Part shown: piece after piece, positions 11,013 through 23,161 of the stretch
Numbering within the stretch: the stretch's first letter is position 1
Layout of the letters: each line of letters starts with the position of its first letter
Origin: Pithys albifrons albifrons
Taxonomy: Eukaryota; Chordata; Aves; Passeriformes; Thamnophilidae
Assembly (NCBI RefSeq): GCF_047495875.1
Contig: NC_092497.1
Coordinates: forward strand, 56,970,977 to 57,034,976
DNA: 64,000 nt
Direction of reading: 5' to 3'
Made by a program: the position numbers and the translations under genes
Notes under the pieces: model-generated
Databases searched by the model: none
Told to the model about the DNA's origin: nothing
What the model saw: only the letters and a program-made list of their open reading frames with translations

Positions 11013-14000
11013 TCTAAGGTAATTGTTTCCTTTAATGAATTTTATAATTAAATTTTATTTCTTTCATATTAGGTTCTTAATATGGCCTTTATACCTTAAG
11101 TCAAGTTTTAAAAAATGCATGGATAACAGTTTCTTTAAAGAGCTCTTACATCACTGACCCTTTTCTTTTTACTGATTATTTCTGGGTTTAAAGATAGTGA
11201 CTAAAGGATTTCTGAGTTGCTAGAACATTAAGAATTATATTTTAATTGAAAAAAATACAAAATAAATCATATGAATAATTCATTCTTTTCTCAGCCTCAT
11301 GCAGGTTTTGTTCTGTCTTCATCTTGTCATTAGATGTTGACTCTATCAAAGTGTTTTAGCTCCTTTTAAATTCAAACCTAATAAAAACAAAACCTAGAAC
11401 ATGAGCTTGATAGAACTAAATTGTTTGCAAATTGAAATAAGGAAGATACTTTCCAAGTATCATGTTTTTTCTCATTTATTGATGAAAGAGTAATAAAGAC
11501 AAGGTATTGTTGATTAAGATAGAATGTTTGAGTGATTTGTTAGTGCAGCTTTATTTGAAGTATTGAAGAAAAGATTATATTCTTATAATAAAATTAAATA
11601 GCTAGGCTGATATAAATCTGATGAAAGTGATCTATACAGATTACTCTGTTAAACTAATTATTTACACCCTGCTCAAAATTGAACATCTAAATTAAGAGAA
11701 GACATACTGAAATTCTCCTCAGAGGACAGGCCTCTGTGTCCTGTTGCACCTCATGTTCCAGTTTGTGCTACAAATAAACTGTTCTGACTTTGATAAGAAA
11801 AAGTCAATTATGCTTCCTTATTTCTGCATGTGTAAGCTGCTGCTTTAGTTCATTATTTATAGGACTACTGACTGGAGACCTACCTAGAAAAGGTAACAGA
11901 TATTAATTGTACCCTAGTTAGTCTCTACCTAGTTTGATTCTCATCAGACTCAAGACACTGTTTACATCAGTGCCATGTGATGCAGTAAAAAGGCAATTGC
12001 AGACACAATCATGTCTATGTTTATCAGGGTATTTGTAGTTTTGGAAATTGATAGGGAGCAATATTCTAGCTTTTTAAGCAACTATGAGGATGTCAAAGTT
12101 ATATTTATATGCTTATATTGTTAAATAGAAATACTGAAGTTGCAAAGCAGCCTTCACAAAATATAAATAGCAAAAAACAAGAAATGCAAACATACAAGTT
12201 GGTTTTAGGACTATACTTCCTTCCCTGGAAGGATTAAATTTAATTATACTCAAAGAAATTTATGGTTACCTTGTGACTCTGTAATAATGTACAACTGTAT
12301 ATAACTTCCTATTATTAGAAAATTGCATTGGTATAGTGAATTTTGTACCTAGAAAAGAAATAACATTCACAAAATAAAACAGCTCAGTTGATTCAGGAAA
12401 ATACTGTTGCATTGTTAAATAAGGCATGGTAATTTTAGTCTCTTTAAGGACAACAACCTATGAAGGGAAGAAGAATAAAGAGAAATAAGCCAAATATTTG
12501 TGGAGGGTTTATTGGATTTTCTAACCTAATTTAAAAATATACTTTTCACTTGGACTCCAGAATTCCTTGAAGCAAAAATATTAATATTTAATAGTTGACT
12601 TATTTAGCTAATCTAACTTCTTGTATGATAATAACTTCAGACTTCAAAGCTTGTACATGAGACAAACTACCTAATAATTTGTTAGAGAAAATACCTTAAG
12701 GCTGCAGTAATGTAGAATGTCCAAACTGTTTCTTGAAATATATCAGAGAGATAGAAAATATTCTTATTTCTATGGTTCCCTGAACAAACTCACAAATCCA
12801 AACTTTTAAAATTCATCATGGACACCCTTAATGCTTTTGAAAAGACAGTTATGTCCACATACAGCTGCATGTCTTCCTCTTGCAGGACCACCATGTAGAC
12901 ATTACCTGACTATCTCCCATTTTGTCTTTAGAAATACCATTTGCCAAAGCGCAACACTTCTTGCTGTTCTAGAACTGTGAAAATCTTCACATGCTGCTGA
13001 AAGACTTATGCTTGACCTATTTGTAGTTTTATCTTCTCTGACTTCATCTGGAGATAAAAGCAACATTCCTGTTTCTTGAAGTGCTACATATTTAACAATT
13101 CCTTTTTTTTTCACTTATATCATTAAATCAATCCTATTATTTCAAATTACAGCAATAACTTTTGTCTATGAAACAGAACTAAAGAACAAACACTAGCATT
13201 AATTGAACCAAATGTGTTATTGCTTTCATTTAAATTTAGATACACTGTTAATATCTCAACAAAGCACAGATACTGAATTAATTACTTTACAGATTCATTG
13301 AAATGGAGTGGATCCCAGGAAATATTTGTGTTTGCATCAAACTCTATATATCTCTAACAACATTATTCCATCAAAATATTTCAGTCAGCCCTGTATTCTT
13401 CCTGTGAAAATAGATGTATTCTATGAGTATCTTAATCTCATCATTCACATTACAGGTTCTGAACACTTGCTTCATAATACTTTAATACTATGGGTAACTT
13501 ATATAATGGCTATTACTCACTGTTTTCTACATAGTTTTACCACCTATGTCCAGTAACCATGCAATTTTATTTGAATCATATTCAAATAAATGAATTGAAA
13601 ATAATTACACATTGGAGTTATCAAACTGCATCTGGTACAGTATTTATGAGAAATCGCTCATGTTTCAATCTATCCTATTGGAAAGAAATAATCTGCTTTT
13701 CAATCCAATTTTTTGTGTGGCCCACTTTGTTCAAATTGTAACTGAAATTCTGGTGATAGAGTCCATTATATGTTCATTTTGAGCCATACTCAGGAAAAAA
13801 ATCTGATGGTGAAAAAATTAAAATTTTCCTTCACTGTTCCATAAATTAGAAAAACTACTACTTTCTGACTTAGAAGAATAAACTATTCTGCTTGGGGACT
13901 GAATATAGGATTTCAGTGAAAGGCTCTCAGAAAATATTTTGCTCTTAAAATGAAAGCTGAAATTGCAAAAATTTAGTTACAAAAAGAGACTTCTTATATT

Positions 14001-14448
14001 TTATCCTTTGAGAAGTCTTTAACTCCAAGAGATCAGTTCAATCACATGCAAACCTAGATTTGTATAAAGTTTTCTTTCATGCTTTTGCAAACATATCCTG
14101 CAGCTCTTTTTTTTAATCTTTCATATAACTGAATGAGTAACAGAAACAAAAGCATATTTTTTCCTCATACCCAGAGGCTTTACATTCCTCAAGAGCAACA
14201 AAGAAATTGCAGCAGAGAATTTCTTCATTTGGTCTTTCTAACAGGAGGACTTACTAGATTTAACTTCCAAAAGTGACCTACCCATGAACAACATTAAAAC
14301 AATATCCTTACTCCAATATGGAAAAAAGAGCAATTCATCATTTTCTGCTTTTCATTGTTGTCTGCAACACCTCTGTTCCATTCTCACAGTCTTGTCTTTT
14401 CAAGGTTCTTACAGGGGCTTTGTTACTGTTCCTTCAAAAGCACAAGCA
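11013..14448. other. Unassigned AT-rich DNA, 3.4 kb
   Basis: I see no gene, LINE or LTR ends. TAAT-type and AATAAA-type words are frequent, as expected from base composition. Confidence 0.6.
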
Positions 14449-14496
14449 TAATAAAAATAATAATAGTAGTAATAATAGTAATGATAATAAAAAAAT
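14449..14496. repeat. Imperfect (TAA)n/(TAG)n trinucleotide microsatellite
   Basis: ATAATAAAAATAATAATAG followed by TAGTAATAATAGTAATGATAATAAA-type triplets. The 84-codon frame across it carries a K/N/S run produced by the repeat. Confidence 0.85.
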
Positions 14497-17019
14497 CCCT
14501 GTCAATGGCTACCTGAAAGGCAGCTTTTTTAAAGCTTTTGTTTTACCTGGGAATTCATTCTACATACAGTAGATAACAGAGCTCTATATAAATCAAAATT
14601 TTCCCCCCTTCAACTGTGAAGCATCATAATTATGTCAGATGGCCTATTTACAAGTTTAATTGGTTGTATTTTCATGAATATATGGTAATGGCAATTATAA
14701 TACCACTTGCACAGTAAAGACATTTTTGAAAAAATAGTTCACGCCAAATCAACAGGGATGTAATCAGATAATAAAAACAAACCTTTCAGCAAATTACATA
14801 TTCATTAAAATATTATGTGAAATGGTATTTAGTGTTTTAGTAAGCATTGAAAAGGACATTCATAAACTGAAAAACTTAAATAAAATACTATTAAATCTAG
14901 GACTTTATGACAAGAAAATAAAGTTATACTCACTGTAAGTGAGTAGAGGAACTGACATCAGGAAAACATCACACTAAGAAAAAGACCTTCATTTCTATCA
15001 CACAGCTAAGAAGTATTTCTGCTAAAGTCCACTTTTTACACTTTCAAAAGAAGGAGATGGTGAAAACTGAGTCTTCTGAGAAATCTCTATGTTGCTATAT
15101 GGTAAATGTTGACTTGACTCCTTGCAGTGTGTACAGAGCAGATTTTCCGAGGAACATTTTCTATTTTACTTGGCTTCTAAAAGAAAGTCTTATCTGCTCT
15201 ATTCCTTACTACTTGTGAACGTATATTGCATTAGCTTCTAAATCAAACTATTTCCAAAAGACAAAGATGCAAATCCCTGAAATAATAATTACACCTGGAA
15301 GAAATTTTGAATTAATGAAGTGGGATGCAACTTGCCTATCCATTGAACTGTATCTTTTATTTGTACTTTCCACTGCTATTTTGAATTCCTTGTATTCTTT
15401 TTCACATCAACCTACAGTAACAGTAATCCCCACATGGGTAAAACTGAAACAATATTTGACCAATAAATTGGAAAAAAATTCTAGTGATAACTGGTGCAGT
15501 GTCTGAGAAACAAACTTTGTGGATTAGTTTAGGAAATCTGTGCTGTGTATCTTATCTATTTTGCACATCAACTGATGTACACAGTGCAGTGTGTCTGAAA
15601 CAGAAGCAGAAGAAGCCTCAGACCACAAATTCTAGAGGAAAGAGGTAGAATTAGGAAATTATTTTTAGTAAATTGCTTAGAAGACTACCACTTTAGATGA
15701 TGTGATGTATGCCCCTACTCTGATTGAGTGAGCAGCACTGTGGTTCAGGCGTGACCAACTAGGAGACCTGGCTGAAACCAGCCCTGCTCTGCAAACTGCA
15801 GGAAGTGATCTGGGCTGTGCCATCTCAGGTATCTCATGAGATACATCATGTAACAGTCACTAAATTTACAGTGATGCAGAACTTTCCAAAAATCCTTTCA
15901 CTTTTCTGTAGTGGTAGAAAGATATCTGTTCACCGGTTTCCTTGTTTTGAAAACTTTATATACAATCACTACTGCAAACAGCTTCTCAAAATGGCCCAAC
16001 AGAAAATCAGAAATTGGAAATGAAAAAGATTAGACTATACTAGTATATGAATTCCCTTTTTTCTTTCATTGTTATAATGGTTTTCCAGAGTCTTCCATTA
16101 TCTAGCTTATTTGGCTAGTGATATTCATTAATGATTATGTTTTTAAATGTCACATTTTATCTTACAAAAAATATTTTGTTCATCATTTTCATCTTCAGCA
16201 AGGGATGAGACAGAATGTTTTCTAATCTTCAATCACACATGAAGGTATAGAATTATACTTTAGCTTCGGCTCTGGTCAACAGACCAAAGATTTGCAGAGC
16301 CAAGGGAATAAAGTAGTACAACTTGAGCTATGTAGATTCTGTATTCCAGATCCTGTAGACAAAAAATGACCACAATCATGGTCAACGGAGCACACATGAA
16401 GGACTTTAATGTTTATGGATGTGTCTCAGCTAATATGCTATCTTGTGCATTACAGAGAAGAAGCTTGGGAAAAAAAGCAGTAAACATTTTCAAAAGGAAG
16501 TGGGTGATTATGTGGAAAATTCTGGCATAACTCAAGCAATATTTTTTGTGGGGTTTTTTAATCCGCTTTTATTTGCTAAGCACTGGATGGAGAAAGTGCT
16601 GAGTGAAACCCATTTTAAGAACAGTAACACGGCAGTAGTTGTAGATTGTGAAGAAAGATCTTTGTTGTGAGGGGAGATTTACAGTTGTTGAAACAAATCT
16701 TGCCTCTGTAAAATGTCACCTAACAAAGTTTGAAGGTATTTCACAGGCAACTGACTACAGTACCTTGGAGGGTGATGTGGTGGCTGCTGTGGAGGAGGGA
16801 AATTGGACCAAAGCAGATACACAAATAAAATACAACAAGAACTGGATCATACATTTTTCCGTTCCAGTAATAAACACACAACTAACAAAGGGTTCAGTTC
16901 CAAGCTATTTACAGAGGTTTAATTACATTAGAATCAGAGGCAGTGAGCTGTTTGGATTTGGCCCCCTGCCATTTGACAATTAGCACTTCGCAGTATCCTT
17001 CCGAAAAGCACTTCTTGTA
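14497..17019. other. Unassigned DNA, 2.5 kb
   Basis: No supported gene. The 111-codon frame at 16648-16983 has more balanced composition than most here, but I recognise no domain, see no paired splice sites, and would not call it coding. Confidence 0.5.
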
Positions 17020-17200
17020 TCCTGAAAGAGACAGCGTTGTGTGAGCAATGCCCCCACCTAGCGATGCAACCCTAATGAAGCTGGAACTGAACCGGATACC
17101 CTGTGCGGGGCCAAGTCAGAACCGGCATCATCCGCACTGGGACAGGGATGCAGCAGTTCGTTCCTCATCAGCACTGTGCAGGCACGGTCTGTGTGGCTGA
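17020..17200. other. Local CpG- and GC-enriched patch
   Basis: About eight CpG sites fall within roughly 160 bp (for example AGCGTT, AGCGAT, ACCGGA, GCGGGG, ACCGGC, TCCGCA, TTCGTT, CACGGT). The surrounding kilobases have almost none. No retroelement family or gene is recognised. It could be a fairly recent insertion or a regulatory patch protected from CpG decay. Confidence 0.5.
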
Positions 17201-19578
17201 GACACAGAGGGTTATGATATTTTCTATCAGCCTCTGCATTTCTCCTGAAGGCTGTCTGAACTCCTGTACACCTGAAAAAGAGGGGTTTAGCTTTATTCTG
17301 AGCAGCTTTGAAGTATGTTCTTTCACTTTACTGAATGCATGTCTCATCACCAAAATTCACAAAACCTGAGGGAAGTTACAGATGTTGTGTTTTAGTCATC
17401 TCAGAACAGGTAAATAATAAGGTCCCAGGACAATAACCTTGTTTTATTGCACTTGCATCCCCCAAACATAATATCATCACGCAATTTTGAGTGACTTCTT
17501 TTGCAAAACAATTTTAAAATCATTTCCTCATCTTAACATTGAGCTTTTCAGCCTTTGAAAACAAGCTAGTCTCAAACACATGCAACATCACTGATGAGTA
17601 AGTAGTGACACAGCATTTATCAAAATAAATAACTCCCAATATTCCTGGTTTTAGCAAGTTCATTTACTTAACTTATAACACAGAGACGACCAGTTTCAAA
17701 GTACAACTTAAATAATGTTTAAATTAGTTTGTGAAAATAAGACAAAAGGAAATGAGACTTTTTAAAAGTGCTTTCTTAAATTTTTATTAACATGTCAGAA
17801 ATCATTAATTTCAAAACATTGTGAATTTGTTATTTCACCCAGTGGCAATCCACTGACCTCTTGAGGGTTTCTCCCTTTGCTAGATCTACCTGGAGAGTAG
17901 CCATATACATAGCTAGAGAGAGAACCCCTTGAAACTCCAAATATTATTTCTGTTTAGATAGATCCAATGCTGCACTATGAAATCACATCTGTTATTGATA
18001 AAAAATCTGATTCTAGAGCTTCCTTTCTTGCTCTGTTCAGAAGAAAACCCTTATTATCAGTTATGATGGAATACAGGAAATATCCACCTGCAATAATTTT
18101 AAAGTAAATGTTGTCCTGAGAGAGAGGGGAAAGTTGTTAAGTAGCTTTTATATATACATATATATTATTTGAATGCATACCTATCTGTATAGTGGCTTGC
18201 AATTATTAAATACCTCAGGATTACTGAATGCTTCCATTGTCTTTTTTTTATTTTTCTCTCTTGTGTTCACACTCTTTTAAAATTAATTAGACTGTGAAAT
18301 AAGATGTCTTCTATGTCTGAGGAAAAAATGCAAAACGTGCTTTGCTCATATAATCTGCATAACATGGAAATATGTCTCACAGCTTCTGTTTCCCTAACAC
18401 TGTCAAGCAACCCAACTCATTTCACTCTCAGCTTGCACTGGCTGAGCAGATTTTTTCATAGATTTGTTTGAGCATGGATAGAGAAACTGAAAAATTTTTC
18501 CAGTTCTCCAAATAGAAAAAAATTATATGCATTACAAAATCAGATATCAAGCACTAATCTGTCCTTAGTGGCTTAAACTGTGTATGTTTTAATAATCCAC
18601 AATCTTCTCAGTAATTATACTGCTATAGGGGGAAAATCTAACTTCTGACAGCTGCACTTCTGAGACCTCTGAACTCCACAGTGGAATAATCATTATTCCA
18701 TAATATTGTCTATTACTCACTTCTGAGTTGCTCTGTCTCTACAGACATACATCATATAAACAAGAAAGAAAAGATGAAGAATATTGTGTAGAAACACTGA
18801 TACTTTTGACAAATGCAATTTAGATCAAATTATTCTTTACAGTGAATTATAAAATCTATTTTATTAATGCTCTGTAGACTTGATAAAATGCTTTTTCTGT
18901 CATGTTTTGCTAATCATTATTCTAGGAGAAGGCTAGAAATGTGACAGTACACTGGGAGAGCAGTGACATGTTTGACACATTTCCAGTTAGCAACTAGCAA
19001 GGTTTTCTTGTTGAGATATGATTATGTTATTTGTATTTACTTGAAAAATTAATATAATTAATCAGACAATTACTCACTGAAGATCTCAGATGTATTTCAA
19101 TGTCTTCTACAAATTTCAAACAGAAATCTGCTTCCTCCTGCCTCTGTCTCTATCCCTCTCCAAAATGTCTTATTACACATCTATTGCAGACTTCCAAGAG
19201 ATCTGCCAATTTCAAACTACTTTGAACTCTGGATGAGAGAAAAAGCTTTCATGGGTAATGTCCTGCCAAGTGTCATGTCTCTTATACGTCAGTCGGTAGC
19301 AGCTGTAGCAGAACAGCATGAGGAGAGATTTAATTCCTGATAGGCCATTTAGTACTTTATGGCTCATAACAAACATCTTAAATTCCATCTGGAGACCATG
19401 AGGTAGTCACTGTAAATACCACAGAAGTACATCAACACTCCCAGTAAAATATCCTCTTCTATCCTCTCAATAGTATGAGACTATTTTGTACCACATCTGT
19501 GTCAGCTCCAGAGATTCTAAGGTACAACACAATGGAGAATATATTTTTGCAACCTAAGAAAATTACTATCCCTCCCAG
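17201..19578. other. Unassigned AT-rich DNA, 2.4 kb
   Basis: Nothing recognised apart from a short TATATA run near 18150-18170. Confidence 0.6.
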
Positions 19579-19686
19579 AAAAAAAGCCCAACCAACAAAA
19601 AACCCAAACAAACAAAAAAACCCCAACACAAATAAAAAAACTACAAACTCCCCAAAAACAAAAACAAAAAAACCACCCCAAACAGG
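19579..19686. repeat. A/C-only low-complexity tract, 108 bp
   Basis: The longest A/C-only tract in the window, with A5-A7 runs separated by CCCC, CAACC and CAAAC units. The 75-codon frame through it (T, K, N, P and Q only at its end) is compositional. Confidence 0.85.
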
Positions 19687-20227
19687 ACATAAGGTAGCAT
19701 AAATCTGGCTAAAAATAAAGGCATGACATGAGAGAGGAACCTGACAGACTATTAGTAAAAATGCTGAATTCTGTAATGTAACCTTTTATATAATAATAGT
19801 AATGGGGAAACCTATGCTTTCATTAATGATATTAAAAATGGCTGAAAAATGTCTCCGTCTTTGGTAAATGAATTTGCAGCCACTACTGTCCAGGTTTTAT
19901 CTAGAATGTGTTTTCTCCTGCCTTATGTAGTTTGTGAATTGTGTCATTTTCAAACACGAATCAAAGCAGATAGTTCTGCGTCACTGGAGCAAGGAAAACA
20001 TATTTCTACTGTCCATTGTTAAATACCCTGTGGCAGCTGATAAGGATAGATATTTGCTATCTAAATCTTAAGACTGGATCCTACCACCTAAAAAGTACTG
20101 TATACGATAATACTATATATAAAGTACTATATCTCTGTGTTGGATAATTTTTTCCTTATTTCTTTATTCCAAAAAATTTCAATCTAATAGCAGTTCTGAA
20201 ATATCATTGCTTTATTTTGGGTCTCTA
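19687..20227. other. Unassigned AT-rich DNA
   Basis: No feature recognised. Confidence 0.6.
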
Positions 20228-20380
20228 CAGAATCATAGAATCATAGAATCATAGAATCGATTGGGTTGGAAAAGACCTCCAAGATCATCGAGTCCAACCC
20301 TTGGTCCAACTCTAGTTCATTTACTAGATCATGGCACCCAGTGCCACGTCCAATCTGTGTTTAAAAATCTCTAGGGATCT
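20228..20380 (-). mobile_element. CR1 LINE 3' end, minus orientation, well preserved
   Basis: The left edge has three tandem ATAGAATC octamers (20233-20258), the reverse complement of the CR1 terminal microsatellite. It continues GATTGGGTTGGAAAAGACCT, CCAAGATCATCGAGTCCAAC and GGCACCCAGTGCCACGTCCA, the classic avian CR1 3' UTR in reverse. The match ends about 20380. This is the least diverged CR1 tail in the window, so the youngest by eye. No coding sequence is retained. Confidence 0.95.
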
Positions 20381-21454
20381 CTATGATCCTGTTTTAACAT
20401 ATTTGCCTTGTTGATTATTGATCAGTAAGTATGAACAAAGAGAAATGGAGGCAAAATATTTGAATGAGAAAGTTTGTGGTATTTTATTTTGTGACTGAAA
20501 AATGTAAAATTTTTATGTAGTGTTAAGCAAATTTTTTTCCAAACAAAGGTATACTCATGGTTTTAACTCTTTCAGGAGGCTTTTACTTCAAAAATGGCTA
20601 AGGACAAGTATGAAACACCATCTACCTTTTTCCTTTCACTGCAGTAGCAGTCCTTCACTTTAGTAACTGTACTCCTGCAAGTGCCTTTTCTGCAACTTTG
20701 AAGATAGTTCAGGTTATTTTCCAACTATTTTGAGATTCTTGACATACCCCTGCACCCCTGCAAACTAAAGTCTGCTTCCTTCTGTTTACACACACACAGT
20801 ACTTTGTTAAAGTCCTGAATGCCCTGTCTATATTATTGCATACACTGTCATTTGCAGAGTGATAATTTGCTCTTAGAAAGCTCCAATATTCATCAGCTCA
20901 TAAATTCATATACACATTTCTCCTCTTGAGACCCAGAACTACTTTTGTGAGAAGAAGAAGCAGCTTTGTGTTGCTGCTGGAGAAAAGACTGTCAGAGGTT
21001 GCTTAACCAGTATGATATGTTCCAGTTCAGATTTCATAACATGGTGCAGATATCACACTTTCTTCAGTTGTCACTTTTCTTGAAAAGCTTGATATTCAGA
21101 TCATTCTGTTTTGCAACATCTGTGTTTCAGCAAAAGGCACCTTTGTTCAGATTCAAATCTCCACAAACTTCAGTATTTTATGGTTCCAAATTTTAAAAGG
21201 CAATAACCTCAATCCTCAAATATTCTAATATCAATTCTATTTAATCCCAGATGTGAAATGTGAATCCACATCTTCAATGGTTGCAAAATTAGGGCAACAC
21301 TGTTGAAGAGGATTGATAATGCATAAGGAAAGATAAGTAGTTTCCTACAAAGTTAATAGACAATTCTGACTTTAAAAAATAGAGGCTAGAAAAAGAACAT
21401 GGGAAAAAGGAATTAGACATTACACAATGTGGTTGAACATGTAAAGAAATATAA
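20381..21454. other. Unassigned AT-rich DNA
   Basis: No feature recognised. A (CA)n of only five units sits at about 20790. Confidence 0.6.
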
Positions 21455-21459
21455 ACAGG

Positions 21460-22137
21460 TATCCTAGTTCAGTAGCTAGGACCAGATTATCACTGTGTGG
21501 GTGTGACCAAAGCTGTGTATTCTAAACCCTCTAGAACATGATCTGTTAACAATGGATCATTTGCAGCAGCTGCCCAGGGCACACCTGACCCTTCAGGCTA
21601 CAAGCTGGGTGTTAAAGAAGTCTGTGAGATAAAAGCTGTGATAACTCCCCTCCAGCGAGTTGTTAGCACCATCACACCCAGACTGAGGTATCATGTCTGC
21701 TAATGAGCCATCAATGATTAGAAAATCCCATGACTCACAGAGTTAGATCACCCATGTGGAACTCCCTGCCCTGGGGCAGATACTGGGTATTCCCACCGGA
21801 ACCAGAGGAGATATAATCTTGGGATTTGGAGACTTTGGATTGTTGGATCCAGAGGAGGAGCAGAACCTTGACAGGACTGTGACTGTCATTTGCACCAACA
21901 GGTTTCTCCCTTTCTTTTACTTTGGACTCAGAGGAACCACGTGGGGCTCAGCAGAGGGGCCAACGAACACCATTCTGTTTGTGCCCCAGGGTGATGGGTT
22001 ATACTTCTGGGTTTTGTGGGTTGAGATCAATTTCTCTTTGTAGCATTGCATTTATTTTTATTAAATTGTAACTCTAACTTGTAGTCTCTTTTGTGTTGGA
22101 TTCACTTCTCCTGCTGGTTTACCTTTAAACCAGTACA
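21460..22137 (+). mobile_element. Endogenous retrovirus solo LTR, ERVL-like (678 bp)
   Basis: The left end TATCCTAGTTCAG and right end AAACCAGTACA are near inverted repeats, with the usual TG start mutated to TA. Flanking 5-mers ACAGG (21455-21459) and ATAGG (22138-22142) agree at four of five positions, fitting a 5-bp target duplication as made by ERVL-type integrases. Near the right end, TTATTTTTATTAAATTG supplies an ATTAAA polyadenylation-type signal followed by GT-rich sequence, so sense is plus. Base composition is GC-richer than the flanks. No gag/pol/env sequence adjoins it, so it is a solo LTR left by recombination. The 95-codon frame inside is not a gene. Confidence 0.8.
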
Positions 22138-22142
22138 ATAGG

Positions 22143-22689
22143 CTCCCAATTTTATATATATAACAGAAAAATATATGACCCACACTGACTACACTGGTTG
22201 GTTGCTACCTATGACACAGGCAGGTACAAGTGATCTTATCCTAGTCACAATGAAAGATCTCCAGACAACTCTGCCACAGAATATGACATAGCATTTCTGG
22301 GTTTCAAACAGGCTTGTCATTCAATGTACATTAGTGCAGTTTGGGGGGTTTTTTGCTCTTCTTTTTTTTTTCTTTTTTCCTTAGAAAGAATGAGAATAAC
22401 ACATCAACTCCTAAGAAGTTTACTTTCATCATGCGGGATTTTATACTTTCATTACTTTCATACTATTCCATTATTACATTTGCATGGTAGCATCTTGGGG
22501 CAAGAGATTTTGATTTTTTGGATTCAAAAAGATTCCTCTACTCAGTTCTACTCTTTACAGTCAGAATCGTTTACCAAAAAAAAAAAAAAACCAAAAAGAA
22601 GACCATTAGTTATGAACTGAATTGAACAATTGAATATTCTGTAGAAACAAGGGACGCGACTGTTTCAAAATAGAAAAATTTTGAGTTCT
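22143..22689. other. Unassigned DNA with A15 run
   Basis: Contains a T-rich stretch near 22342-22382 and a pure A15 at 22576-22590. The A15 is not clearly the tail of any recognised retrocopy. Confidence 0.6.
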
Positions 22690-23161
22690 GTACTTCAGGA
22701 GAGCAGACTTTGATGCTGCTAAAGATCTGCTTGATAGAGTCATGTGTGATATGACCCTGGAGTGAAGAGGTCCCAGGAAAGCTGACAAGTATTCAAGGAA
22801 CAGCATCTCCACACTCAAGGGCAATCCATCATGACAAGCACAATGTAAGGCAAGATGCCAGGACACCTGAAAGATGAACATGGAGCCCCCGGGAAAACTC
22901 AAACAAAAAAAGTAAGCATTCAGAAGGTGGATGAGTTGCCTCCAGAGAATACAAAGAATCTGACTAAGCGTGCAGACACAGTTAGGAAAGTCAAGCCTCA
23001 GGAAGAGCAGAGAGGTTGTAGAGTCTCCCTCTTTCTTGATATTCAAAAACTATCATCTGAATACAGTCCTAGGCAACTGACTGCAGGTCTTACTGCTTTA
23101 GCACAGGACTTGGACCAAATGACCTTCAAAGGTCCCTTTCATTCTTAATCATTCTGTGACT
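22690..23161 (+). mobile_element. Internally deleted CR1 LINE (ORF2 linker joined to 3' UTR)
   Basis: The left part (22690 to about 23000) matches the CR1 ORF2 region between endonuclease and reverse transcriptase: AGGAGAGCAGACTTTGATGC, CAAGTATTCAAGGAACAGC, and codons resembling CR1 around 22905-22945 (GAAAACTCAAACAAAAAAAG). At about 22996-23008 the sequence jumps directly to the 3' UTR (AGAGGTTGTAGAGTCTCCCT, then CTTGATATTCAAAA), ending CATTCTTAATCATTCTGTGA. The whole RT domain is therefore missing. A 97-codon frame (22855-23148) crosses the join by chance. The element cannot move on its own. Confidence 0.85.

Noticed and set aside
16648..16983. 111-codon plus-strand frame considered as a gene
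   Set aside because: Balanced composition but no recognisable domain, no good start context and no flanking splice sites.
21756..22043. 95-codon plus-strand frame
   Set aside because: It lies wholly inside the solo LTR at 21460-22137 and has no protein family resemblance.
22576..22590. A15 run as the tail of a processed pseudogene
   Set aside because: No coding or 3' UTR-like sequence and no flanking target duplication could be seen upstream of it.
22855..23148. 97-codon plus-strand frame
   Set aside because: It crosses the deletion junction of a CR1 copy. The left half is decayed ORF2 linker and the right half is 3' UTR.
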